A stretch of DNA of 32,447 nucleotides from an uncultured Clostridia bacterium (GTDB taxonomy: Bacteria; Bacillota; Clostridia; TANB77; CAG-508), in assembly GCA_944388695.1 (NCBI GenBank), contig CALXJT010000015.1, forward strand, positions 1 to 32,447, read 5' to 3'. The notes under the pieces are model-generated. The model made no database searches and had not been told where the DNA came from. It worked only from the letters and a program-made list of their open reading frames with translations. Shown in pieces: positions 24,101-30,152 of the stretch; positions within the stretch are counted from its first letter, which is position 1, and every line of letters begins with the position of its first letter. A program made the position numbers and the translations under genes.

Positions 24101-24893
24101 TTCTTAAAATAGGAAAATGACTATTTCTTAAAATGTCTAATATATAATCATATTTATTTTCTTCGTTTTTAAGTATTGCCATTTTTGAATTATTATTAAG
24201 ATTTTCTTTTACCAATATTCCATATAAACCATCTGAAATACCTGTATCTTCTATAAATGGAATAAATTTGTATGTCCAATCTTCATATGTAATAGTTGTA
24301 TATTCAGAAAATATTCTTAATTTATCTTCTTCAGTTAATGAATTAAATATCTCAATTTTATCTTCATCATTTTTTATTCTTGTAAAGTGTAAATCTCTAT
24401 TAATGGGATTAATCAGAAATTTTATTCTTTCTTCCTCTGATAACGACAAAATAATATTCTTTAGCACTTCATCATCCATTCTTGATGTTATAGGATTATA
24501 AATTATATCTCCATAATCCCCTTCTTCCTCTTCCATACAATTTAATATATCTAATTTAGCTTTATCTGGTAATGAAACAATAGTATCTAACAATTGTTTT
24601 CTTTCTATAGCTTCTTCATCTGATTGTATATTACGAATATTAAGATAATAACTTAATATATCTGTATCTGCAAATTCTTTCATAGCACTGACTAGACAAT
24701 CATTATCTATTAAATATTGATAAAATTCAGAATCTTTTAATAATTCCATTTTTTCTTGCTTATATTTTTGATAGTTATCCTCATTGAAAAAGTCAATATC
24801 TTTTTCTCCTACTAACACATCACCTAATTGATTATAATCTATTTCATTTTTTAAATATTTTACTACAGCTTCAAACTTTTTAGTTTTATCCAT
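21135..24893 (-). CDS. 1252-residue helical-repeat protein with a central conserved-looking domain and a C-terminal HD domain
   Basis: Residues 1-600: Leu/Asp/Glu-rich helical repeats (such as EEERIKFLINPINRD, TEEDKLRIF, NTEQKLEILRNSKKEYDTLL) that suggest an alpha-solenoid. Residues 640-870: a mixed alpha/beta domain with LIQSHGFCTTPIANNNIATA, NSLLLSAPWDIVST, KKQPAYIVYIPVIPLEKY and PLPIVIIDRTY, a motif set I cannot name. Residues 1022-1180: an HD phosphohydrolase domain, His1031 in SKRHIQNVV, His1064-Asp1065 in AAKYHDSGR, His1084, His1116/1118 in LYHEHNE and Asp1157 in KDADALDR. HD domains hydrolyse phosphate esters, often of nucleotides. No membrane span is seen. It overlaps both neighbours by eight bases; ribosome site GGAGGAAAATACATG. 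Confidence 0.88.
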   Translation of the reverse strand: MDKTKKFEAVVKYLKNEIDYNQLGDVLVGEKDIDFFNEDNYQKYKQEKMELLKDSEFYQYLIDNDCLVSAMKEFADTDILSYYLNIRNIQSDEEAIERKQLLDTIVSLPDKAKLDILNCMEEEEGDYGDIIYNPITSRMDDEVLKNIILSLSEEERIKFLINPINRDLHFTRIKNDEDKIEIFNSLTEEDKLRIFSEYTTITYEDWTYKFIPFIEDTGISDGLYGILVKENLNNNSKMAILKNEENKYDYILDILRNSHFPILRNSHFHNKVCLIDMILDLNTEQKLEILRNSKKEYDTLLQILSKNGIQEIIFSIEFINDEVIDLLNKYLLNEPDDKKIILGEKLKRIGSIDGRVLSVYRFELIDYLQNESDEKIQFLEENLRRLKNINEDILDTCELKMLTEEYKDLSTKLDVITCDSKVQKKILNLSDNSYQILVKALDIVEKDNIKDWIPIIDNFLEGLNNKKYKDLLESIENSELTDEETIRKLIYILSSSENIFDIKSIEEVENFNRVEYVEKIKRRELKTKYISSLDEIEKLQLCVLEKKYGQSLEESIRLLKTYGKDIDEFELSDERDVKIKEYLESIRNILNTYDKRTLEELYNSKENLQDNYLFSNIIESEIRAYFARQFNKELYQLKDENRININLPLAQGIAIYDSGENFMIELTSLGAYSNYNVNANFYEEWNRKLIQSHGFCTTPIANNNIATAKIEYVTFGFNNFAENSLLLSAPWDIVSTRANKKMNTSQSIKDGRILYNIPHKQIDNIRHTHPENVRERRALDKGNVYKKQPAYIVYIPVIPLEKYMELQRQGKLNDRNERNKLLIEYTKNDKIWENSVRASRDFSTETDNGEIKPLPIVIIDRTYIAIKEKEKIDDLERKFRETGNPDLINRIIVDSENNRTGNTFCDEIRNTLFSPQILQDRIARIEKIIQELETRDKQTAKKCIQMLINTTLEEEQKYECFGYNKTLKTERGYNHNEYINRWIEEYNRPDDIVEFREQCLGKDGKQQVAKIVKEIEEMPEYRDEGIHSKRHIQNVVLFTYMIANKENKLDDECKYLLLEAAKYHDSGRNEEFHNGRRVDGKEEHAKYSTRVAERSLREQGLEKSKIAMVNVAILYHEHNEKNINEFDEKEFQKMCLLFGVKEEDIKNTRLMCKYLKDADALDRTRFQGRASLNPRYLRTDTAKSLIGEARRINERYRELDKQNEKKSVIHIIDEDELKENNDRVSEKERREATEVLNEIIKNKEEKEFSDNG

Positions 24894-25329
24894 GTATTTT
24901 CCTCCACATTATTTTTATCTTATCTATTATTTTTGTAATAATATTTTGTTTTTTCACTACTTGTAAAGCTTTATTTTCTTTAGTATCTAAATATTTAATA
25001 GGCTTTTGTGGAAATACTTCTATATCGCCATATTGTTTCTTTTTTTCTAATTCATACCATTCTTTTCTATCTTTTTGTATTATTTCTTTTTTTGTTTCTT
25101 CGTCACAAATATAATCCCTATATATTACAGATAATATTGTTCTTGTTTCTTGCTTTAAGTTTTGTTCATTTATTCCTTTTGTGTTATCATATTTCAAAAC
25201 ATATGATGTAGACATATTTTCTTTTATATTATCTATAAATTCTTTTGGAATTTTCTTTAATAAATCTTCACTTAAATATTTTAAAATTTCATTTACTTCT
25301 GTAAATGCTTCTCTATATACCTGTATCAT
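24886..25329 (-). CDS. 147-residue protein opening the HD-protein cassette
   Basis: Not a named family. The N-terminal two thirds look compact and conserved in style: FTEVNEILKYLSEDLLKKIP then KEFIDNIKENM and QNLKQETRTILSVIYRDYIC. A basic Lys/Trp-containing tail ends in IIDKIKIMWRKIHG. Ribosome site AGAGGAAAGAAAAATG. It overlaps the 1252-residue gene by eight bases, so the two should be co-translated; a terminator for the previous transcript lies just upstream at 25379. It may be a regulatory or adaptor subunit, inferred from the coupling only. Confidence 0.75.
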   Translation of the reverse strand: MIQVYREAFTEVNEILKYLSEDLLKKIPKEFIDNIKENMSTSYVLKYDNTKGINEQNLKQETRTILSVIYRDYICDEETKKEIIQKDRKEWYELEKKKQYGDIEVFPQKPIKYLDTKENKALQVVKKQNIITKIIDKIKIMWRKIHG

Positions 25330-25378
25330 TTTTCTTTCCTCTATCTACTTATTATTAATTAATATTCTATCATAACGT

Positions 25379-25409
25379 AAAAAAAAATAAAAGCCTTTTA
25401 AAAAGACTT
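25379..25409 (-). terminator. intrinsic terminator downstream of the coiled-coil gene
   Basis: On the minus strand AAG-t-CTTTT and AAAAG-g-CTT pair with one mismatch, followed by TTATTTTTTTT. It separates the transcript of 26671-25718 from the 25329-21020 cassette. Confidence 0.7.
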
Positions 25410-25649
25410 ATACAATTTTGCAAATTCTTCTTTTTTATTTTTCTCTTTCTTTATCGTTGTATTAATTGATTATTTTTCTATTTATCCATGCTATTATAAC
25501 ATTTACAATGTAATCTTTTTTATTTCTAAAATTTGATTTTGATAAACTATTTAATATATTTTCTATTCTTATATTTTGCATATTTATTACCTTTCTTTTG
25601 TTTACTATGCCATAAATCTCTAATTTTCTCAATTATATTTCAAATTAAC

Positions 25650-25697
25650 TGTCGGAAACTCTCGTAAATAATACAATATTTCCGAGAGTTTCCGACA
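25650..25697. repeat. 15-base perfect inverted repeat downstream of the coiled-coil gene
   Basis: TGTCGGAAACTCTCG (25650-25664) is exactly complementary to CGAGAGTTTCCGACA (25683-25697), with an AT-only 18-base loop. It starts 20 bases beyond the stop at 25718. The arms are much richer in G+C than their surroundings and no T-run follows on either strand, so it is not a standard terminator. It may be an mRNA-end protector or a protein-binding or recombination site. Confidence 0.85.
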
Positions 25698-25717
25698 AGT
25701 ATTTCTATAGGATTTTG

Positions 25718-26671
25718 TTATTTATTAGCTTCAGTTGCGCTATTTCCAAGTATTTTAACTCCTCCTGTTGCCTCGACTGTTTTTGTTGCCATTTCTTTTA
25801 TTTGGTTATATGCTTGGTCTAATTTATTTTGCATTGATTCTTTTTCCACATTTGATTTTTGTAATTCTTCTTTTAATGATTCAATTTTATCATTTTGCCT
25901 ATCTATTGTATTTTGAAAATCTTTTTTTAATAGCTCTGTTGTATATTTGTTTTCTTTTTGAATTTCTGTTGTTGCTTCTTTTTTACCTCTTTCATATTCT
26001 TTTTCAAGTAATTCTGGTATTGTTTTTACTTTTTCTTCTAATTCCTTAATATTTTCTTCTTTTGCTTTTGCTTCTTCTAAAAGTGTTTCTGCTCTTTCCT
26101 CTTTTTCTGCTAATATTTTTTCTCTTTGCTTTTTTTCATCTTCCCATTTATTATTTGTTATTTCTCTATCTCTTTTTAATTTATAATTATATTCTTCAAC
26201 TTCTCTATCTCTTTCTATTTTTAGATTTTTTGCCTTTGTCTCATATTCTTTCTCTAATTCTTCTTTTTTATTTTGATATTCTTCTTCTAATTCTTTTATT
26301 TCACTATTTATTTTTTCTGTTTTTGTGTTTTTTTCATTTTCTAGTTTTGCCATGTAATCTTTTCCTGCATTTACTATGACTACTAAATTACTCAATTCTT
26401 TTTCTATTCCATATAAATCTTTTAACTTGTCTTCTTCTGCTTTTATGGCTATTTCTAAATCTTTAAATTTATTATTTAGCTCTTCAGAAAAAATCTTTTG
26501 TTCTACATTTTCTCTCGTTACTTCTATGGCTTTTTCTTTTTTTCTCTTTTCTTCTTCTTTTTGAGGTTCATATTTTGTTTTTTCTAATTCTTTTTCTCTT
26601 TCTAGTGCTTCATTTAATGCTTCTAATATTTCTGCTTTTGTGTTTTTTAATGTTATTTCTTCTTTTTTCAT
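25718..26671 (-). CDS. coiled-coil protein of unknown function, 317 aa
   Basis: Almost the whole protein is Glu/Lys-rich helix with heptad spacing (residues 30-290), for example INSEIKELEEEYQNKKEELE and REKILAEKEERAETLLEEAK. A non-helical tail ends in EMATKTVEATGGVKILGNSA. No membrane span or signal peptide. Uncharacterised coiled-coil proteins with such a short Ala/Gly tail are common in Clostridia; the tail may bind a partner. The start at 26671 is preferred because AGAAGGTGTAAATATG puts the ribosome site before this ATG; an ATG ten codons earlier lacks one. Appears monocistronic. Confidence 0.8.
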   Translation of the reverse strand: MKKEEITLKNTKAEILEALNEALEREKELEKTKYEPQKEEEKRKKEKAIEVTRENVEQKIFSEELNNKFKDLEIAIKAEEDKLKDLYGIEKELSNLVVIVNAGKDYMAKLENEKNTKTEKINSEIKELEEEYQNKKEELEKEYETKAKNLKIERDREVEEYNYKLKRDREITNNKWEDEKKQREKILAEKEERAETLLEEAKAKEENIKELEEKVKTIPELLEKEYERGKKEATTEIQKENKYTTELLKKDFQNTIDRQNDKIESLKEELQKSNVEKESMQNKLDQAYNQIKEMATKTVEATGGVKILGNSATEANK

Positions 26672-26835
26672 ATTTACACCTTCTTTTTTTGATATTAACA
26701 ATTTATAATTTAAATTGCTAATATCTTTATATCATGTTTTTATATCATTAGCAATATAAAATATATTGGAAATTAAAATTGCTTTCATAAGTTATATCAC
26801 AATTTTTTTTAATTTTCATAATATAAAAATCTATA

Positions 26836-26861
26836 TTACGAATTTTTCAATTTTTTCGTAA
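26836..26861 (-). terminator. weak terminator-like hairpin after the hydrolase fragment
   Basis: TTACGAA pairs with TTCGTAA round a twelve-base AT loop, followed on the minus strand by TATAGATTTTTATA. It lies ten bases beyond the stop at 26871. Confidence 0.5.
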
Positions 26862-26870
26862 CATAAATCT

Positions 26871-27134
26871 TTATAAATAATTCACTATATCTTCAAAAGT
26901 ATCATATCCACTTTCACTATTGATATGTCCTGCATTAGGAATAAAAACTTGTTCCGTTGCAATTTTATCTGCAAATTCTTTTTCAGATTCATAATTTACA
27001 TATGGATCGTTATCTGAATAGAAACAAATTATTTCATTCGCATATTGTCTCACATCTTCTAAATTATCAAAATACATTGATTTATTAACTGCATCATATT
27101 CTTCATTTATTCTAATAAATTCAACATCTTTCAT
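26871..27134 (-). pseudogene. C-terminal fragment of an alpha/beta hydrolase (RBBP9/YdeN type)
   Basis: The 87 residues contain the acid loop IICFYSDNDPYVNYESEKEF (catalytic Asp) and the histidine loop VFIPNAGHINSESGY. These belong to the last third of RBBP9/YdeN-type serine hydrolases. The nucleophile elbow G-x-S-x-G and the first strands are absent, and the 130 bases upstream contain no trace of them. The ribosome site is weak (GGGAG, 12 bases from the ATG). It is best read as a truncated gene without catalytic ability. Confidence 0.7.
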
Positions 27135-27267
27135 AAAAAAATCTTTCTCCCTTTTTATTTTTTTCTAGTCAGCACTTATTTTAAAAATATATTTAACATT
27201 TATTAAATAGGTTTTACTATCATAACTTTTACCAATTAATTTTACACTTTTTACTTCTTACTTAACT

Positions 27268-27585
27268 TTATTTTTGATTAATTCTACTATTTTCATTTTC
27301 TTCACCGATTATTTCTAATTTATTATTATTAAATTCGTAAGTATACATATGAATATTTTTACCATTATTTATACCTATTATATGCTTTTTATCATCCCAT
27401 ACTTTATATGTAAATGGCTCTTGAAAATGTTGTTTTAAAAAATTATATGCTTGTAAATATAAAGAATTATACATTTTACTCTCTTCTATATCTTCTATAT
27501 TTTTCAATTTTTCATGATTTGTTAGTTTCTTTATTATCTGCCATCCTAAATAACTTTCTTCCATTTTGTATGGACTAAATCCCAT
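27268..27585 (-). CDS. hypothetical protein, 105 aa, perhaps truncated
   Basis: Not recognised. The text starts abruptly at MGFSPYKMEESYLGWQIIKK, has a helical middle, and ends with a beta-rich part (PFTYKVWDDKKHIIGINNGK then IHMYTYEFNNNKLEIIGE). No good ribosome site is seen and there is a stop nine codons upstream. It may be the C-terminal piece of a longer protein. It lies in a stretch with other broken genes. Confidence 0.45.
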   Translation of the reverse strand: MGFSPYKMEESYLGWQIIKKLTNHEKLKNIEDIEESKMYNSLYLQAYNFLKQHFQEPFTYKVWDDKKHIIGINNGKNIHMYTYEFNNNKLEIIGEENENSRINQK

Positions 27586-27735
27586 ATCTAAATATATTTT
27601 TACATTTCCAACTTAATTTCTTGCTTTCATTTTTCATATTAAGATAATATCATCTTATTTTTTATACGTCAATGAATATTTTTTGAAACAAATTTGAAAT
27701 TTTATTTTAAACTTAAATAATATTCTTATATAACC

Positions 27736-27956
27736 TATAAAATACAATAAGTGTATCTCTAATACATTTATTGTATTTTATAATACTTGCAATGTATTTT
27801 ATTCATGAATATTCTGTTTATTTTTTATTACATCTCAGTTATATTAAGCATCTTTTCACTTTTTATTTCTCTGTACTTCTTCTGTATTTTTTTATCTTTT
27901 ACAAATACCTAGAAAACTTGTTTTTCTAGGTGTTTACGAGATACACTCTGTATCTC
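27736..27956. other. structured spacer with alternative pairings
   Basis: The 413-base gap 27586-27998 has no ORF but holds three stems: a perfect 15-base AT stem (27736-27750 with 27768-27782), ACCTAGAAAA with TTTTCTAGGT (27907-27931), and GAGATAC with GTATCTC (27938-27956). The loop of the first stem contains GTGTATCTC (27751-27759), which is exactly complementary to GAGATACAC (27938-27946), so two exclusive folds are possible. No downstream plus-strand gene is close. The role is unknown; it may only be decayed terminators. Confidence 0.4.
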
Positions 27957-27998
27957 TTTCCTGCCTTTTAGTATTATTATTTAATTTATTTTTCATTT

Positions 27999-28880
27999 TT
28001 AAATCTCTCTTTCTATAAATTCTATAAATGATGGTACTGTTTCCAATAAATATTTATTATCTTTAACCACAAAATAAGCCTCTGCTTCTGACCCCCATGA
28101 ATATGTACCATTTATCTCAATATCTTCTATTTTAGTTTTTGTAAATTTCTTTCTTCCAGTTAAATAGTTTAATAAATATTCATTATTTTCTTGTAATTGC
28201 TTAAGTACTTTTTTGCATTTTCTATAGTTTCCTTCTTTATAATACATAATAGATAAAGGAAACAACATAAAAGTTGAATTATCTGAATATTTCTTATACA
28301 TTTCTTCAGCTTTTTCGAATTTTTCAAGTACGGTATACAATCCTATAATCAAATATCTTATACCTAAATTATCACTTTCACATAATTCTAATAATTCTTC
28401 CCCTTGTTTTATTGCTTCTGTATATCTTCCCAACTCCATTAATGTTAGCATATAGCTATGTTTTGTTCTCATAAATGGTCTTGTTTCTATTAAACCCCAA
28501 AAAATTCCTATATTTTCTTCATTAAAAAAGTCCTCTTTTTCCAAATTAGCCTTTTCCTTATTTAATGTTTCTCTATATTTCTGTAACTTTTTTATTGTAT
28601 TACTTTCAAATTTCGTAATAAAATTCTCTGCGTCTATATTGTCCGGATTTATTTCTAATGCCTTCTTTGCTAATTTTATTGCTTTTGTTTTTACTGGTTC
28701 ATCATATGCCTCAAATAATAAGTTGTCTGATTGTTCTCTTTTGATAAATTCCTCATCTTCAAAACCCATATTTTTCAACCTCCATATTTTTTCTTCTATA
28801 ATATTTTTTATATTAACTTCATCACATTGTTCTTCTAGGATAGAGTCTCCTACTTCTCTTACTTTTAATACTTTACTCAT
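27999..28880 (-). CDS. TPR-repeat protein (ST7-like) with a peptide-deformylase-like N-terminus, 293 aa
   Basis: From about residue 50 this is a tetratricopeptide-type protein: AIKLAKKALEINPDNIDAEN, then the ST7-like block WGLIETRPFMRTKHSYMLTL, MELGRYTEAIKQGEELLELC, NLGIRYLIIGLYTVLEKFEK and AEEMYKKYSDNSTFMLFPLS. Such proteins are scaffolds of unknown partner. Residues 1-27 (MSKVLKVREVGDSILEEQCD then EVNIKNI) do not fit this family but closely resemble the first strand and helix of a peptide deformylase (K-V-R-E-V-G-D-P-I-L-x-x-x-C). No deformylase catalytic motif (GxGxAAxQ, EGCLS, HExDH) follows. A short fusion made by deletion or recombination is inferred. Ribosome site GGAAG before ATG. Confidence 0.8.
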   Translation of the reverse strand: MSKVLKVREVGDSILEEQCDEVNIKNIIEEKIWRLKNMGFEDEEFIKREQSDNLLFEAYDEPVKTKAIKLAKKALEINPDNIDAENFITKFESNTIKKLQKYRETLNKEKANLEKEDFFNEENIGIFWGLIETRPFMRTKHSYMLTLMELGRYTEAIKQGEELLELCESDNLGIRYLIIGLYTVLEKFEKAEEMYKKYSDNSTFMLFPLSIMYYKEGNYRKCKKVLKQLQENNEYLLNYLTGRKKFTKTKIEDIEINGTYSWGSEAEAYFVVKDNKYLLETVPSFIEFIEREI

Positions 28881-28982
28881 TTTGTTTTACTTCCATATAT
28901 CACCATATTTATATCACAGATTTACTTTTTTCTCAACAAATTCACCAAAATTCGCATTAAATATATTAGATTTTTGAGCAAT

Positions 28983-29216
28983 AAAAATTTTAAAGTCGTT
29001 AGATACTATGGTTTATATGCTAGAGAACACAAACATTCTAGCCAAATATTTAAATTATTAAATCAAACTCAAATAGAAATCAGAGAACAATTAAGAAAGT
29101 GAAATCTTTCTATTGAATTATCTTTTGGATACAACCCAACAATTTTTGATTGTGGAGGACATTTTTTATTTTTTGAATTAAAAGTCCCCTCCAAAGTATT
29201 GCCAAATGTATTTTAA
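28983..29216 (+). pseudogene. C-terminal remnant of an IS91-family transposase
   Basis: Plus strand: FKVVRYYGLYAREHKHSSQI, a break at TGA (29100-29102, where Trp is expected in REQLRK-W-NLS), then IELSFGYNPTIFDCGGHFLF and FELKVP. This matches the end of IS91/IS801-type transposases (RYYGxYxR...LxFGYxPxxCxCGG). Only this last part is left, with no start. The TGA is a true stop because TGA ends other genes here. Confidence 0.8.
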
Positions 29217-29243
29217 ATCTATATAATATTTTTGGTGATTTTA

Positions 29244-29489
29244 ATGAATAAATATCCTTTTGCTAATGAAGTAAAGAAAATGAAAGATAATTTTAAAAGA
29301 ATGATTGATTCTATGTCTGATGATGAATTTTTTGATTTTATAGAATATATAAATGCTTGCACTGAAATCTTTAATGAAGATTACGATGAAGATTTTTGGT
29401 CTGGTGATGAAGGCTGGGAAGATGAAGCTGTTCAGTTCTATGGTTATAATCCTGATGATATTGAAGATGATGATACCTTACCATTTTAA
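29244..29489 (+). CDS. small acidic protein downstream of the transposase remnant, 81 aa
   Basis: Not named. Very acidic, with KMKDNFKRMIDSMSDDEFFD at the N-terminus and DEDFWSGDEGWEDEAVQFYG then YNPDDIEDDDTLPF at the C-terminus. The ATG at 29244 follows TTGGTGATTTTA, a usable ribosome site; an upstream GTG overlaps that site and is less likely. It starts 28 bases after the IS91-type remnant and may be the passenger ORF of that element. The frame is intact although its partner is broken. Confidence 0.65.
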   Translation: MNKYPFANEVKKMKDNFKRMIDSMSDDEFFDFIEYINACTEIFNEDYDEDFWSGDEGWEDEAVQFYGYNPDDIEDDDTLPF

Positions 29490-29702
29490 CTCAAAAAATC
29501 TATATTTTATTATGCCTCTTATTTTTTGTTCTTTTTACTTAAAAATAGAACTTTCCTATAATACAATAAAGAGCAATAATATAAAAATATATTATCACTC
29601 TTGAATCGAGCTATATGAAGTTCTTCATATATAGTTAGGTCTATTACCTAAAAATTAGATTAATCTATATTAATATTATATGTTGATTTCTATTTTCTAT
29701 GC

Positions 29703-29793
29703 AAAAAGAATAGGATTTCTCCTATTCTTAAATCAAACCTTATAACTTTCGTTATAAGTAGTACCACCAACAATGTGGTAAAATATTTTTATT
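29703..29793 (-). ncRNA. candidate small RNA gene of about 90 nt, unknown class
   Basis: On the minus strand a good promoter (29800-29827) is followed by no ORF but by three tidy hairpins. The first is TACCAC/GTGGTA (29762-29780), the second CTTATAAC-GAAA-GTTATAAG (29739-29758; a perfect 8-base-pair stem with a GNRA tetraloop). The third is AAGAATAGG/CCTATTCTT (29706-29729), followed by TTTTT as an intrinsic terminator. The predicted transcript begins near 29793. The order promoter, structured body, terminator is that of an independent sRNA. I cannot match it to a known RNA class; no repeat array or Cas gene is nearby to make it a tracrRNA. Confidence 0.55.
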
Positions 29794-29799
29794 AATTTA

Positions 29800-29827
29800 A
29801 TTATATCATATTTCTAGATAAAGTCAA
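29800..29827 (-). promoter_or_regulatory. promoter of the small RNA candidate
   Basis: TTGACT (29822-29827) and TATAAT (29800-29805), spacer 16 bases, on the minus strand. Downstream is AT-rich leader and then the three hairpins of the RNA candidate, with no ribosome site or start codon in frame with an ORF. Confidence 0.65.
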
Positions 29828-29870
29828 TCTTTTTTTTTGCTATTTTTTCTCCAAACATTATTATTTTTTT

Positions 29871-29896
29871 GTTGACAAATCGTTGACATTGTCAAC
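29871..29896. promoter_or_regulatory. GTTGACA repeat/palindrome cluster
   Basis: GTTGACAA (29871-29878) is followed 11 bases on by GTTGACATTGTCAAC (29882-29896), a 15-base palindrome made of the same half-site. Three half-sites in 26 bases look like a regulator binding site. It lies 45 bases upstream of the small RNA promoter and just after the remnant ending at 29903. Confidence 0.5.
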
Positions 29897-29902
29897 ATTA
29901 AA

Positions 29903-30061
29903 TTATACTACTCCACACACCATGTCAACTTCTATCGTTACTTTAATTTTATGATTTTCTATTCTTTTAATCTTATTTTTTCCTTTTCTCTCAAAACTAA
30001 CAAAATCCTCAAAAGCAGTAAATTCAACTATTATATCTAATTTTTGAGAGATAGCACCGAG
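29903..30061 (-). pseudogene. C-terminal remnant of an unidentified gene, related to 16314-16385
   Basis: After a TAG the minus strand reads LGAISQKLDIIVEFTAFEDF, VSFERKGKNKIKRIENHKIK, VTIEVDMVCGVV-stop. There is no start codon or ribosome site. The last part matches the remnant at 16314-16385 (DFV...NHKI..TIEVDM.C). The tail of some mobile or repeated gene is likely, but I cannot name it. Confidence 0.5.
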
Positions 30062-30105
30062 CTACATTCCACATGTGTAGTGGTCAGCCCGTTGAATTGT
30101 AGCTC
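30059..30105. other. GC-richer stem-loop in the spacer before the transglutaminase-like gene end
   Basis: GAGCTACATTC pairs with GAA-t-TGTAGCTC (one bulge) round a loop of about 24 bases. The surrounding 30052-30135 is markedly richer in G+C than the rest of the spacer, as if derived from another source. It may be the end of a mobile element or part of a lost gene; no T-run follows. Confidence 0.45.
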
Positions 30106-30152
30106 TTAATGTGGTATCCTGACGGTTGATATGTCAAATTAATATAATATTT

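Noticed and set aside
25768-26564. Leu/Phe-rich plus-strand ORFs that look like membrane proteins
   Set aside because: They are the complement of a Glu/Lys-rich coiled coil (GAA/AAG read as TTC/CTT); no ribosome sites.
29100-29102. TGA at a Trp position as evidence for an alternative genetic code
   Set aside because: Several intact genes in the window end in TGA (for example the sigma factor and the 1252-residue protein), so TGA is a stop and this is a pseudogene mutation.
29600-29790. CRISPR repeat or tracrRNA reading of the consecutive hairpins
   Set aside because: The stems differ in sequence, there are no spacers or regular repeats, and no Cas gene lies in the window. A free small RNA is the simpler reading.
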